From Bryobacterales bacterium (GTDB taxonomy: Bacteria > Acidobacteriota > Terriglobia > Bryobacterales > UBA6623): 64,000 nt of DNA. The first letter of the stretch is position 1; each line of letters opens with the position of its first letter. A program made the translations under genes and the position numbers. The DNA lies in NCBI GenBank assembly GCA_022826925.1, contig JAJDTX010000105.1, forward strand, positions 1 to 64,000, read 5' to 3'. Shown here one piece after another: positions 51,725 to 62,334 of this stretch. The notes under the pieces were generated by a model. The model had not been told where the DNA came from. It saw only the letters and a list, made by a program, of their open reading frames with translations, and searched no databases.

Positions 51725-53047
51725 GTGTCAGCCGTCCGCGTGGGAATCATAGGGCTGGGCAACGTGGGCGGCGGTACCCTGCGTCTGCTGCGCAACAATG
51801 CCTCGGAGATCGAGGGCAAGCTTGGCTTTGCGCTGGAAGTCTCCGCGGTGTGCTCGCGTAGCGTGCTGACGAACCCGAGCGAGGCTGTGAGCCTGCATCC
51901 GCAGGCGCTGCGGACTCCCGACTGGAGGGAGGTCGTGGAGAGCCCTGATGTCGATATCGTCGCCGAGTTGATTGGCGGCACCGAGAGTGCCAAGCAAATC
52001 GTCGAGACTGCCCTGGCGGTCGGCAAGCCGGTGGTCACCGCGAACAAGGAGCTGCTGGCGGAACAGGGTCCCGAGATTTGGCAGCGTGCGGCCGGCAACG
52101 GCGCCACGCTCGGCATGGAAGCGGCGGTGGCGGGCGGAATTCCCGTCTTGAGCGTATTGCGCGAAGGTATCGCGGGCGATGGCATTGACGCCCTGATCGG
52201 AATCCTGAACGGGACCTCGAATTACATCCTCACCGAGATCGAGCGGACCGGCGCGGCCTTCGACCAAGTGCTCAAGGAGGCCCAGGACCTCGGTTACGCC
52301 GAAGCCGATCCCAGCGCCGACATTGACGGCTACGACGCGCGATCCAAGCTGGCGATCTTGGCAGCCATGGCATTTGGCGAGCAGGTGTCCCCCGGAGACA
52401 TCCCGCTACAAGGGATCCGGCGCATCCGCACCATCGACTTCGCCTATGCGGGGCGGCTCGGGCACACGATTCGCCTGCTGGCAACCGCTCGCCGGGAACC
52501 AAACGGATTGCGCTTGGCGGTGCGTCCCGCGCTGGTTGAGAGGAACACCATCATGGCGGGCGTCACGGGCTCGTACAACGCCCTGTGGGTGCACGGCCGG
52601 GGCGGTGACACCTTCTATTACGGCAAGGGTGCGGGACCGGATCCGACCGGCGTGGCCGTGGTGAGCGATTTAATGGCAGCCGCTCGAGATCTGCGCCAGG
52701 CCGGAGGCTCGGCCCAGCGCGTCCAGCCGTTCGGGCACACCAAGCTGTCACCCCATCGCCCCGTCTCCAGCGGCACGGAGGAGCGCCAGTTCTATCTGCG
52801 CTTTCGCGTTCGCGACCGGCCCGGAATCCTCGCAGCGCTGGCATCCAAGCTGGCCGAGCAGGGCGTCGGTATCGAGGCAGTGCTGCAGGAACCCTACTTT
52901 GACAAGCAAGACCTGCCCTTTGTAGCGACCTTGGAGCCGGCGAGGCGAGCGGCTGTCGAGAAGGCGGTCGAGACTATCAAGGGATTGGATTTCTTGGTGG
53001 ACGAGCCACTCGCGCTGCCTCTGGAGCCAACCTTGGCGGCGGCCTGA
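51725..53047 (+). CDS. hom: homoserine dehydrogenase with ACT domain
   Basis: Reduces aspartate semialdehyde to homoserine for Thr/Met synthesis. 440 residues: NAD(P) site VGIIGLGNVGGGTLRLL, VVTANKELLA, MEAAVAGGIPVL, LNGTSNYILTEI, and EADPSADIDGYDARSKLAILA with the catalytic Asp-Lys. The C-terminal ACT domain (about 352-435, YLRFRVRDRPGILAALASKLAEQGVGIEAV) implies threonine feedback control. GTG start at 51725 with no obvious Shine-Dalgarno sequence. 70 bases separate it from the aldolase gene. Confidence 0.96.
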   Translation: MSAVRVGIIGLGNVGGGTLRLLRNNASEIEGKLGFALEVSAVCSRSVLTNPSEAVSLHPQALRTPDWREVVESPDVDIVAELIGGTESAKQIVETALAVGKPVVTANKELLAEQGPEIWQRAAGNGATLGMEAAVAGGIPVLSVLREGIAGDGIDALIGILNGTSNYILTEIERTGAAFDQVLKEAQDLGYAEADPSADIDGYDARSKLAILAAMAFGEQVSPGDIPLQGIRRIRTIDFAYAGRLGHTIRLLATARREPNGLRLAVRPALVERNTIMAGVTGSYNALWVHGRGGDTFYYGKGAGPDPTGVAVVSDLMAAARDLRQAGGSAQRVQPFGHTKLSPHRPVSSGTEERQFYLRFRVRDRPGILAALASKLAEQGVGIEAVLQEPYFDKQDLPFVATLEPARRAAVEKAVETIKGLDFLVDEPLALPLEPTLAAA

Positions 53048-53117
53048 GCGGGGCTTCGTACACGTATGACTGCGCCCATCGCAGCCTGAACCGCTCGAAG
53101 GCAGGAGATGAGGAAAC

Positions 53118-53915
53118 ATGCCCACAAGATCTATCGGAAAGAGCCTGCGCCTGCGGCGCATCCTAAGGCGCGGACGCGCGGTCGTTGTCGCGATGGACCA
53201 TGGCAACGCCGCGGGCGCGGTGCCGGGCCTCGAACGGCCGCCCGAGCTTGTGAGGCAGCTCGAGTCCGCCGGTGCGGACGCCATCTTGGTCACGCCCGGC
53301 ATGCTAGAGCAGGTTTGCGAGCATGTCGGCGACCTAGCCATCCTGCTGCGCATCGATGGCTGCGTGAGCTCGCTGGGCGGCGGACCGATGCTCGTCTACG
53401 TCGATGTCGAGCAAGCCGTTTCGCTCGGAGCCGATGCCGTGGTGGTGAATGCCACGCTCGGAGCGGACTTCGAGAGCGATGAGCTCGAAAAGGTCGGTTC
53501 GATCGCCAGCGAGAGTCGTTGCTGGGGCATGCCCTTGGTCGCCGAGATGCTCAGCCAAGGCATGATGGCCAATCACATGGACATGTCCGGCCAGGGCGGC
53601 GACACTCTGCCGCCCGACATCGACGACGACGTCACGCTGGCATGCCGCATGGGGGCAGAGCTCGGTTCGGACGTGATCAAGACGCGCTACTCGGGCAGCG
53701 TCCGCGGCTTCCGCAAGAGCATTGATGCTTGCGGGGTGCCCGTGTTGGTGGCCGGCGGGCCTCGCCGCGGGCCGGGACTGGACGGCACTTTGGAAACGGT
53801 CTCCGAAGTCATGGAAGCAGGTGCTTCCGGTGTCATATTCGGTCGACAGATCTGGCAGTATGCCGATCCTGCGGCGGCCGTTGCCGCGGTCGCGCGCCTC
53901 GTGCACTCGGAATAG
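53118..53915 (+). CDS. class I Schiff-base aldolase (DhnA / LsrF / Fba class IB family)
   Basis: 265-residue TIM barrel: AVVVAMDHGNAAGAVPGL (start of the family), DAILVTPGMLE, GADAVVVNATLGAD, MPLVAEMLSQG, GADVIKTRY-like ELGSDVIKTRYSG with the Schiff-base Lys188, and PVLVAGGPRR, a phosphate-binding GASGVIFGRQIWQ at the end. The family includes fructose-bisphosphate aldolase IB, ADH synthase (archaeal-type aromatic route) and LsrF. With aroK elsewhere no assignment can be made. A good ribosome binding site (AGGAGATGAGGAAAC) precedes the ATG. Confidence 0.88.
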   Translation: MPTRSIGKSLRLRRILRRGRAVVVAMDHGNAAGAVPGLERPPELVRQLESAGADAILVTPGMLEQVCEHVGDLAILLRIDGCVSSLGGGPMLVYVDVEQAVSLGADAVVVNATLGADFESDELEKVGSIASESRCWGMPLVAEMLSQGMMANHMDMSGQGGDTLPPDIDDDVTLACRMGAELGSDVIKTRYSGSVRGFRKSIDACGVPVLVAGGPRRGPGLDGTLETVSEVMEAGASGVIFGRQIWQYADPAAAVAAVARLVHSE

Positions 53916-53926
53916 AGTAAGCGACG

Positions 53927-56041
53927 ATGGCGGCCCCGGACCGGCGGGCGCTAGAATCTCGAATCGTGCCTGCGAGCCTCCTAAGCCGACGCGAACTGGC
54001 CGCCTTGGTGGCCTCCGGCGGGCTCGTGCCGGCGGCCGGACAGTCGCAGTTCGGCTGGATGCTTTGGGAGTTTGTCCGGGAGTACCTGCGGCTGCTAGAC
54101 GAGCGTCGCTCGGACCAACTGGCCCGCTTGGAATCGGCAGGGGAATTCGCAGCCCTGGGCGGCAAGGTGCGCACCGAGCTGGGGCGGATGTGGGGGCCGT
54201 TTCCCGCTCGCACGCCCCTGAACGCAAAGCGGATCGGAACCATCGATGCCGGCGACCACCGGATAGAGCGGATTGTCTTCGAGAGCCGTCCGGACTTCCA
54301 CGTCACGGCGAACCTGTATCGCCCGAACGGGCCGTCCGCGAAGGTGCCCGCGATCATTTTCCCGTGTGGTCATGGCAGCGCCGGCAAGGCGTCAGAGACC
54401 TACCAGCTGTTCTCTGCCCTCATGGCGCGCAATGGCATCGCTGTGCTCACTTGGGACCCACTTGGCCAGGGCGAGCGCCACCAGTACGTGGACGCCGCAA
54501 CTGGCCGGACTCGCTTCCGGGCAGGCTCGGGGGAGCACCGGATCTTGGGAGACCGCTGCTACTTGGTCGGAGAGAACCTGATGCAGTACAGGGTGTGGGA
54601 CTGCATCCGTGCCCTAGACTACCTTGAGTCGCGCCAAGAGATCGAGTCCGAGCGCATCGGCATCGCCGGCCAGTCCGGCGGGGGGATGGTAACCCTGCAA
54701 TTCGCCGGCTTCGAGGACCGCCTCAAGGCGGCTTTCGTCAGTTGCGCGGTCGCCAGTTTCCGAGCCAAGAGCGAGGCCCTGTTGATCGCGGACCCCGAAC
54801 AGGTGCTGTACGGGACCCTCAGGGCCGGTATCGATCATCCCGAGCTGTTGGCGGCGTTCGCCCCGAGACCGCTGATGATCGGGGCTGCCAAGCGCGACTA
54901 CGTTCCCATCGAGGGCGCGCGGCGCACGCATGCCGAGTTGACAGGCGTGTACGAGAAGCTCGCCGCTCCCGAGCAACTGCACTTGGTAGAGACAGACGAC
55001 GCGCACGGAATGAACCGCGAGCTGCGCGAAGCGGCCGCGTCGTTCTTCCTCGCGACGTTGGCGGGAGAGGAGCGGGCTGTTTCCGAGGGAGACTCCCGGC
55101 CGCGCCAGCCGGCCGAGCTGGCCTGCACGGAATCGGGGCAGGTCGCGGTCTCACTGCAGTCGAAGAGCGTAGCCGATCTCTGCGCGGCTAAGGCGGATGC
55201 CATCGAGCCCAGTTTCGAACTGCCGCGCAGCGACAGCGAATTCGGTGTCTACCAGAGCCTCATCGCCAACCGCATCAAGGATGTGACCCGAGTGGGCTCG
55301 TTCAAGGCCGAGTTTGGGATCGAAGTGCCGACGCGGTTCCTTGACGCCGGCGTTTACGCCAAGGGCGCGGTGTTCTTGGTCGCGGAGCAGGGCAAAGACC
55401 ACCCGATTGTGCAACGTTACCTGATCGACGCCGTGGTGGCCGCGAACCACAGCGTGTACGGCTTGGATTTGCGTGGTTGGGGTGCCAGCAGACCAGTCAT
55501 GCCGGAATTGGAAGTGGGCTTCGAATGGGACGACTTCCTCGCCTACCGGAGCTTGGAACTGGGTCGTCCGCTGTTCGGGCAGCGCATAAAGGACCTCTTG
55601 GCTACCGCGCCGAGACTGACCAAGCGGCGCGAGTGGATCGTGATCGGGGTCGGGATCGGAGGCCTTGTCGCGGCGCACGCCGCGGTTCTTGACCCCCGCA
55701 TCTCAGGCGTGGTGAGCGTCCAAGCGCCAATCTCGTATCGGTCTATGCTGGACGACCCCGAATCCACCCTGCCGGTGAGCAGCCTGCTGCCGGGGGTATT
55801 GGGGCAGTACGAAGTGCGCGATGTCTATGCCGCGGTTGCGCCGCGCCCGCTGCTGATCGTGAATCCGCAGGATCCGCGCCGTCGAACGGTCGCGCGCGAG
55901 CAAGCCCAAGCCGAGTGCGCTTGGGTCAGCGATGTCTACGATGCGCTGGAGTCCGTCGGGTCGCTGCGCATCGAATCCGGCCTGGGCCGGACGGAAGTGC
56001 GCGCGCTGGTCGGGGATTGGCTGGGTTCGCTGGCCGGCTGA
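53927..56041 (+). CDS. two-domain alpha/beta hydrolase (acetyl-xylan-esterase-like), second domain degenerate
   Basis: 704 residues. The first hydrolase domain (about 105-380) has the oxyanion region IIFPCGHGSAGK, nucleophile Ser250 in IAGQSGGGMVT, acid Asp324 in AAKRDYVPIEG and His360 in DDAHGMNRE, so it is probably active. The second domain (about 440-704) retains VYGLDLRGWGASRP and the fold, but its nucleophile elbow reads GVGIGG, with Gly576 where Ser should be, and no late His is found. Weak signal-like residues at the start (RELAALVASGGLVPAAGQ) suggest possible export. It begins 11 bases after the aldolase gene. Confidence 0.82.
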   Translation: MAAPDRRALESRIVPASLLSRRELAALVASGGLVPAAGQSQFGWMLWEFVREYLRLLDERRSDQLARLESAGEFAALGGKVRTELGRMWGPFPARTPLNAKRIGTIDAGDHRIERIVFESRPDFHVTANLYRPNGPSAKVPAIIFPCGHGSAGKASETYQLFSALMARNGIAVLTWDPLGQGERHQYVDAATGRTRFRAGSGEHRILGDRCYLVGENLMQYRVWDCIRALDYLESRQEIESERIGIAGQSGGGMVTLQFAGFEDRLKAAFVSCAVASFRAKSEALLIADPEQVLYGTLRAGIDHPELLAAFAPRPLMIGAAKRDYVPIEGARRTHAELTGVYEKLAAPEQLHLVETDDAHGMNRELREAAASFFLATLAGEERAVSEGDSRPRQPAELACTESGQVAVSLQSKSVADLCAAKADAIEPSFELPRSDSEFGVYQSLIANRIKDVTRVGSFKAEFGIEVPTRFLDAGVYAKGAVFLVAEQGKDHPIVQRYLIDAVVAANHSVYGLDLRGWGASRPVMPELEVGFEWDDFLAYRSLELGRPLFGQRIKDLLATAPRLTKRREWIVIGVGIGGLVAAHAAVLDPRISGVVSVQAPISYRSMLDDPESTLPVSSLLPGVLGQYEVRDVYAAVAPRPLLIVNPQDPRRRTVAREQAQAECAWVSDVYDALESVGSLRIESGLGRTEVRALVGDWLGSLAG

Positions 56042-56056
56042 ATGCAGCGGGGCCGT

Positions 56057-57913
56057 TCATTCCCACTCGATCGTCGATGGCGGCTTGTGCGACACGTCGT
56101 ACACGACGGCGTGGATCCCGTCGATCGCGGCCAGGCGGTCGGCCAAGGCCAACAGGCCACGTATAGGAAGTTCGGCGACCGAAGCGGTCATGCCGTCGAC
56201 CGACACGACTGGTCGCAGGGCTACCGTCTCCCCGTCGCCTTGCCCCCAAGGCAAGAGTACGACCGGACACTGCCAGACTTGGTCGTAGAGGCCCTCGCTG
56301 CGCAGGTATTCCGTGACGGCACGGTCCGCAGCCTGTAGCAGTCTGACCCGCTCGGGCGTCAAACTCGCCGGCCGAATGCCCCACTGCCGGGGCTCGATCT
56401 CGCGCGGCGCCAGGTAGGCTACGACACGGTTCGTGTGGCGAAACTCGTTCGTGATGGCGGTGGAGAGCGGCAGCAGCCGCGCGAAGTCAATCTCGCCTCC
56501 GTGCAGGACGGTGAGCTGTGCGTAGCTCCGGCTGTCGCCTTGGACTCCCACGCTCCGAATCGGAAGCAGGAAGGCAGAGTAGCCTGCTTGCTCCGCAACC
56601 ACGGCGATGCCCGGATCCGGCACCGCTCCCCCTGCGGCGGAAGCGCATAGGCAGCGGATGGCCAAGCCGGGCCCCGGGAAGGGATGCCGGTCGAGCAGCC
56701 TGGCCGGCAGGCCCAGGGCGCGACCGATCTCGCGAACCTCGTCCTTGTAGAATTCGCTCAACGGTTCGAGCACGCGCCCTTGCAGGAGCAGTTCTTGAAT
56801 GCGCTCCACGCGGTTGTGATGCGTCTTGATCACGTCGGCGGCCTGCGTGCCGCCGGACTCGATGGTGTCGGGATAGATGGTGCCTTGCCCGAGCATCCAG
56901 TCTTGGCTGGCATAGCGGTCGTCTCTCAGGATCTGGTCCTGGACATCTACGAATGCCTGTCCAATGATCGCCCGCTTGGTCTCGGGATCGGTAACGCCCT
57001 CAAGTCGCCCCATGAACAGGTCCGCGGCACGAAACACGCGCAACTCTCCGAGCTCCAGATCCCGGAAGGCAGCCTCGATCTCGTCTGTCTCGCGGTCACG
57101 CATGAAGCCGGTGTCGACGTACACCGCTTCGACCCGCTCGGGGCCCAAGGACCGAACGACAAGCGCGTAAGCGACCGTGGAGTCCACTCCGCCGCTTAGA
57201 AATAGCAGGACCCGTCGGTCCCCGGCAGTTTCCTTGATCTTCTGCAGCAACGCCTGCACGCGGTTCTGAGGCTCCCAGTCCATCGCGCAATCGCAGGCGT
57301 TGCGCAAGAAGTTGCGCAGCATCGCGGAGCCGTTGTGCGTGTGGACGACCTCGGGGTGGAACTGCAGCCCATAGACGCGAAGCGCTTCGTGCCCCATCGC
57401 CGCGACCTCGCATTCGTCCGTGCCGGCCAGTATGGCGAAGCCATCCGGCGGGAGGGCGACGTGGTCGCCATGGCTCATCCACACCCGCTGCTCAGGGCGC
57501 ATCCCTTCGAACAGCGCGCTATCGACGCGAAGCTGCAGCGTTGCACTGCCGAACTCATGCGTATCGCCGCGCTCGACGGAGCCGCCGAGATAGCGGGCGA
57601 TCAGTTGATGGCCGTAGCAGATGCCGAGCATCGGCTTGCGGAGCGCGAACAGCCCTGCCTGAGGCTGCGGGCTGGCCTCGTCGAACACGCTGGAGGGACC
57701 GCCGGAGAGAATGATCCCGGCGTGCTCACGCAACAAATCAGGATCTACGCCTACTGGGAAGATCTCGGCATAGACACCGAGCTCCCGCACCTTCCGCGCG
57801 ATCAGGTGGCAATACTGCCCGCCTGAGTCAAGGACCGCGATTCGCCCCATATTCCGCAGGGTCACGGGCCCGTTAGGATCACAGTCGGAAACCGGGCCGC
57901 TCCAAGAATCCAT
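56057..57913 (-). CDS. guaA: GMP synthase (glutamine-hydrolysing)
   Basis: Converts XMP to GMP. 618 residues from the ATG at 57913, which has AAGGGTG six bases upstream. Most homologues start at the later ATG at 57850 (MGRIAVLDSGGQYCHLIA), giving 597. Class I amidotransferase domain: GICYGHQLIARYLGG with the Cys and GLQFHPEVVHT with His-Glu. ATP-pyrophosphatase: LLFLSGGVDSTVAYAL. C-terminal region: LDRHPFPGPGLAIRCL, LPIRSVGVQGDSRSY and KPPSTIEWE. The insert around SVGVQGDSRSY makes it longer than the common bacterial form and closer to the eukaryote-like type. Confidence 0.95.
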   Translation of the reverse strand: MDSWSGPVSDCDPNGPVTLRNMGRIAVLDSGGQYCHLIARKVRELGVYAEIFPVGVDPDLLREHAGIILSGGPSSVFDEASPQPQAGLFALRKPMLGICYGHQLIARYLGGSVERGDTHEFGSATLQLRVDSALFEGMRPEQRVWMSHGDHVALPPDGFAILAGTDECEVAAMGHEALRVYGLQFHPEVVHTHNGSAMLRNFLRNACDCAMDWEPQNRVQALLQKIKETAGDRRVLLFLSGGVDSTVAYALVVRSLGPERVEAVYVDTGFMRDRETDEIEAAFRDLELGELRVFRAADLFMGRLEGVTDPETKRAIIGQAFVDVQDQILRDDRYASQDWMLGQGTIYPDTIESGGTQAADVIKTHHNRVERIQELLLQGRVLEPLSEFYKDEVREIGRALGLPARLLDRHPFPGPGLAIRCLCASAAGGAVPDPGIAVVAEQAGYSAFLLPIRSVGVQGDSRSYAQLTVLHGGEIDFARLLPLSTAITNEFRHTNRVVAYLAPREIEPRQWGIRPASLTPERVRLLQAADRAVTEYLRSEGLYDQVWQCPVVLLPWGQGDGETVALRPVVSVDGMTASVAELPIRGLLALADRLAAIDGIHAVVYDVSHKPPSTIEWE

Positions 57914-57954
57914 TGTTGCACCCTTGGCCGTCGCACCCGTCGCGGCCATTGCCG

Positions 57955-59409
57955 TCAGCGACGCTTGCCGATGGGGTTGGGGCGGTGCCGGATCGGCACG
58001 TTGGCTTCGATCCACGCGTTCAGCTTGCCCCGCAGGCTCTCGGCGGTGGCGGCCTCCCGGCGCACTAGGTCTTCGTTCTCGCCGAGATCGTCCTGAAGTC
58101 TGTACAACTCCAGGCGGGGCGGGTCGTAGAACTCGAGCAACTTGTAGTCTCCCGAGAGAATCGCCGCTCCGGGCGCTTGCGCCTGAGGGCTGTAGTGCGG
58201 GTAATACCAGACCAACTCGCGAGGTGCCCACTCGCCGCCATCGATGAGCGGGCCGAGGCTGCGTCCGTCAAGATGGTCGAAGCTGCTGGGCGCGAGCCCT
58301 GCAACTTCCGCCATGAACGGGAAAAGATCCGCGTTGGTAACGGGCGTGCGCACCACACTGCCCGGAGTTCCGTGTCCGGGCCACCGCACGATGAGCGGCA
58401 CGCGAATCCCGCCCTCGTACAGATGCCCTTTGCCGGCCCGCAGGGGAGCGTTCGAGGTGACAGAATCGAGGCCACCGTTGTCGGATGCCAAGATCACCAC
58501 GGTGCGGTCCGCGACACCCGCTGCCTCGAGGCGGTCGAGGATCCGGCCGACACTTGTATCGACGGACTCGACCATGGCGGCGTAGACAGCATTGCCGCCC
58601 GATGGGGACGCGGCGATCTTGCGCTGGTACTTGCGCACCAGCTGGTCCGGCGCCTGCAGGGGGGTGTGGACCGCGTAGTGGGAAAGGTACAGAAAGAAGG
58701 GCCGATCGCGGTTGCGTTCGACGAACTGCAGCGCTTCGTCGGTCAGCCGGCTGGTCAGGTACTCGCCCTCTTCACTGGCCGACAGATCGAGGTTGGGCAT
58801 GTCGGGATTCCACGCTTGGCCGGGCTTGCGGTACGGGAAGAAATAGCTAGCCGGGCTGCCATGAGTGTGCCCGGCGACGTTCAGATCGAAGCCTTGCGAG
58901 AGCGGCCAATGAGCTTCGGCACCCAGGTGCCACTTGCCGATGCTAGCCGACACGTATCCGGCAGTCCCGAGCGCCTCGGCGATCGTGACGAGTTCGTGTC
59001 TGAGGTACATCAAGTCCGCAGGCGGCAAGATGGCGCTATCGGCGGGATGGCGGTGGCGTCCAATCGCGGTGATATGCCCGGTGAAGCCGACGCGTCCGGG
59101 TTGTTGGCCGGTCAAGAGCGCGGCTCGGCTCGGAGAGCAGACCGGGCAGTTGGAATATGCTTGGGTGAAGCGCACGCCTTCAGCCGCCAGGGCGTCGATC
59201 CGAGGCGTCTCGTAGAGATCGGACCCTTGGCAGCCAAGGTCTCGCCAGCCTAGGTCGTCGACCAACACCAACACAACGTTGAGCGGCGAGGCGGAAGCTG
59301 CGGGCCCCGCGCCGCCGGCTGCCGCGGCCGCAAGCAGTGCGCAGCCGATGAGCGTTGCGACCCCTGCCCAGTGCGTGCGGACTCCGACTCCCCGGCGGGC
59401 GCGCGGCAT
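57955..59409 (-). CDS. exported arylsulfatase-type sulfatase
   Basis: 484 residues from the ATG at 59409, chosen for the AAGGA upstream and because it begins a basic-hydrophobic signal peptide (RTHWAGVATLIGCALLAAAAA). Metal site LNVVLVLVDDLGWRDLG, formylglycine motif YSNCPVCSPSRAALLTGQQ with Cys91 (canonical C-x-P-S-R), IGKWHLG, LASDNGG and GGIRVPLIVRWPGHG. A second sulfatase lies 8 kb away in a different subfamily, which suggests use of sulfated polymers. It is followed by guaA 42 bases downstream on the same strand. Confidence 0.93.
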   Translation of the reverse strand: MPRARRGVGVRTHWAGVATLIGCALLAAAAAGGAGPAASASPLNVVLVLVDDLGWRDLGCQGSDLYETPRIDALAAEGVRFTQAYSNCPVCSPSRAALLTGQQPGRVGFTGHITAIGRHRHPADSAILPPADLMYLRHELVTIAEALGTAGYVSASIGKWHLGAEAHWPLSQGFDLNVAGHTHGSPASYFFPYRKPGQAWNPDMPNLDLSASEEGEYLTSRLTDEALQFVERNRDRPFFLYLSHYAVHTPLQAPDQLVRKYQRKIAASPSGGNAVYAAMVESVDTSVGRILDRLEAAGVADRTVVILASDNGGLDSVTSNAPLRAGKGHLYEGGIRVPLIVRWPGHGTPGSVVRTPVTNADLFPFMAEVAGLAPSSFDHLDGRSLGPLIDGGEWAPRELVWYYPHYSPQAQAPGAAILSGDYKLLEFYDPPRLELYRLQDDLGENEDLVRREAATAESLRGKLNAWIEANVPIRHRPNPIGKRR

Positions 59410-59453
59410 GTTGACCGGTCCTTGGTGTGCGGCTAGCGTGCCGGGCTCAGGCA

Positions 59454-59483
59454 TTGCATCGCTCCTGCTGATTCCGCTATCAT
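59454..59483 (+). promoter_or_regulatory. candidate groESL promoter
   Basis: TTGCAT (59454-59459) and TATCAT (59478-59483) are 18 bases apart, giving a moderate sigma-70-type promoter. Transcription would start near 59490 and leave a leader of about 165 bases that contains the large dyad at 59593-59625. Confidence 0.45.
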
Positions 59484-59592
59484 AGGGGCATCGGGGCGCA
59501 TGCTCCGACGTGCCTTGGTTGCGTCGGCCGAACGCATAGCTCCGCTGGCGCCACCCCCTCTTCACAACGAACAGGGAATCGCATCACTTGCT

Positions 59593-59625
59593 GCGCGGGA
59601 TCCGTGTCTAGACACCGGATCGCGC
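59593..59625. promoter_or_regulatory. long loopless dyad upstream of groES, not CIRCE
   Basis: GCGCG plus the GGATCCGTGTCT half on the left mirrors AGACAC, one unpaired C, CGGATC and GCGC on the right, about 16 paired bases centred on TCTAGA at 59609-59610. There is no T-run, so it is not an ordinary terminator. It ends 31 bases before the GTG of groES. The position suggests a heat-shock operator or an RNA thermosensor-like leader structure. The consensus CIRCE element is absent. Confidence 0.55.
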
Positions 59626-59656
59626 TACCTACGAAAGACGGAGGAACCATAACACT

Positions 59657-59947
59657 GTGACAATCCAACCCCTAGGCAACCGCCTCGTTGCTGAGCGCAT
59701 TTCAGCAGAAGAGCAGATCGTCGGCGGAATCATCATTCCCGACTCCGCCAAGGAGAAGGGCCAGACCGCCAAGGTCATCGCCGCCGGGCCGGGCACCAAG
59801 AAGGATGACGGGAGCGTCGTGCCCCTCGACGTGAAAGCCGGCGACACGGTCATGATCGGCAAGTACGCGGGTAACGAGGTCAGCGTTGACGGTACGGAGT
59901 ACCTGATCCTGACCGAAGACGATGTCCTCGGCGTGGTCGAGGACTAG
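59657..59947 (+). CDS. groES: co-chaperonin GroES
   Basis: 96-residue Hsp10 subunit that caps GroEL. TIQPLGNRLVAERISAEEQIVGGIIIPDSAKEK contains the mobile loop. VIAAGPGTKKDDGSVVPLDVKAGDTV, IGKYAGNEV and the end LTEDDVLGVVED fit the family. GTG start, preceded by GGAGG (about 59640-59645). The groEL gene follows after 69 bases. Confidence 0.97.
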   Translation: MTIQPLGNRLVAERISAEEQIVGGIIIPDSAKEKGQTAKVIAAGPGTKKDDGSVVPLDVKAGDTVMIGKYAGNEVSVDGTEYLILTEDDVLGVVED

Positions 59948-61636
<1,689 letters not shown>

Positions 61637-61650
61637 GTCATTGGTCACAA

Positions 61651-61688
61651 GCGGGTGCAGCCGCGACAGCGGATCGCGGCGCACCCGC
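61651..61688 (+). terminator. hairpin terminator after groEL
   Basis: GCGGGTGC pairs with GCACCCGC and the inner GCCGCGA pairs with TCGCGGC around a seven-base loop, a 15-bp stem with one bulged A. It begins 14 bases after the groEL stop. The tail (TTGACACTT) is only moderately T-rich. Confidence 0.6.
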
Positions 61689-61911
61689 TTGACACTTAGG
61701 TCCCAAGAAGAGCGGCTAGAGCCCTCCGCTGCTGTATGTAAATAACGGTTGCTCTCAGAGATTCTTCAGGAACTCGAGCACGCTTGGGCCTTTCCTCCAA
61801 GGCTTGGCTTCTGGCTCGCCACCCGGGCTACAACACCCAGGGGTCCTCTGCTTGGCACCAGCATCGATCTCGACGTAAACGCCGGCGAGTGGTTCGTCCG
61901 GGCCCGAAGCC

Positions 61912-62298
61912 TCACCAAAGAGTGAGCGCAGGATACGCCTGAACCTGGGGATCGGGCGTGACCAGCGTCAGGCCATGAACAATTGCCTGCGCAACCAACC
62001 CCCGGTCGAACGGGTCACTGTGATACGGAGGAAGGCGGGCATCGTGCGCCGCGCAGGCCTCGTCGAACGCGAGCGGTTCGATGCCGAGCCACTTCCGGCG
62101 GCTAACGACGTAGACATGGGTCGGCACGGGCAGGCGCAGCCGCCCGAGCCGATGCTTCATTGCGATCTCCTAAGCAGACAGCGCGCTGAGATAGACCGTG
62201 TTGGCCGAGTCGGCGCAGTTCTCTCTCGCCGCGTTCGACAGTCTGGCGTCATCCGTCGCCAGCCAAAGGAAGGTGCAGGTGTCGAGCAATAGTCTCCC
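61912..62298 (-). pseudogene. PIN-domain (VapC-like) toxin, inactivated by a nonsense codon
   Basis: The frame reads RLLLDTCTFLWLATDDARLS ... TVYLSALSA, stop, EIAMKHRLGRLRLPVPTHVY ... LDPLAFDEA-like segment ... YHSDPFDRGLVAQAIVHGLTLVTPDP. The family motif SAWEI is interrupted by TAG in place of TGG (the W codon) at about 62169-62171. The N-terminal acidic LLLDT and the C-terminal DPFDR motif are preserved. No ATG or GTG precedes RLLLD. The remaining 82-codon 3' part has its own ATG (62160) but lacks the first catalytic Asp. Confidence 0.8.
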
Positions 62299-62334
62299 TC
62301 CGTCGCGGCCCCACCCTCGAAAGCCTCAATCAGT

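Noticed and set aside
59500..59656. CIRCE element before groES
   Set aside because: The sequence TTAGCACTC-N9-GAGTGCTAA or a near variant is not present. The dyad found has a different sequence and no spacer.
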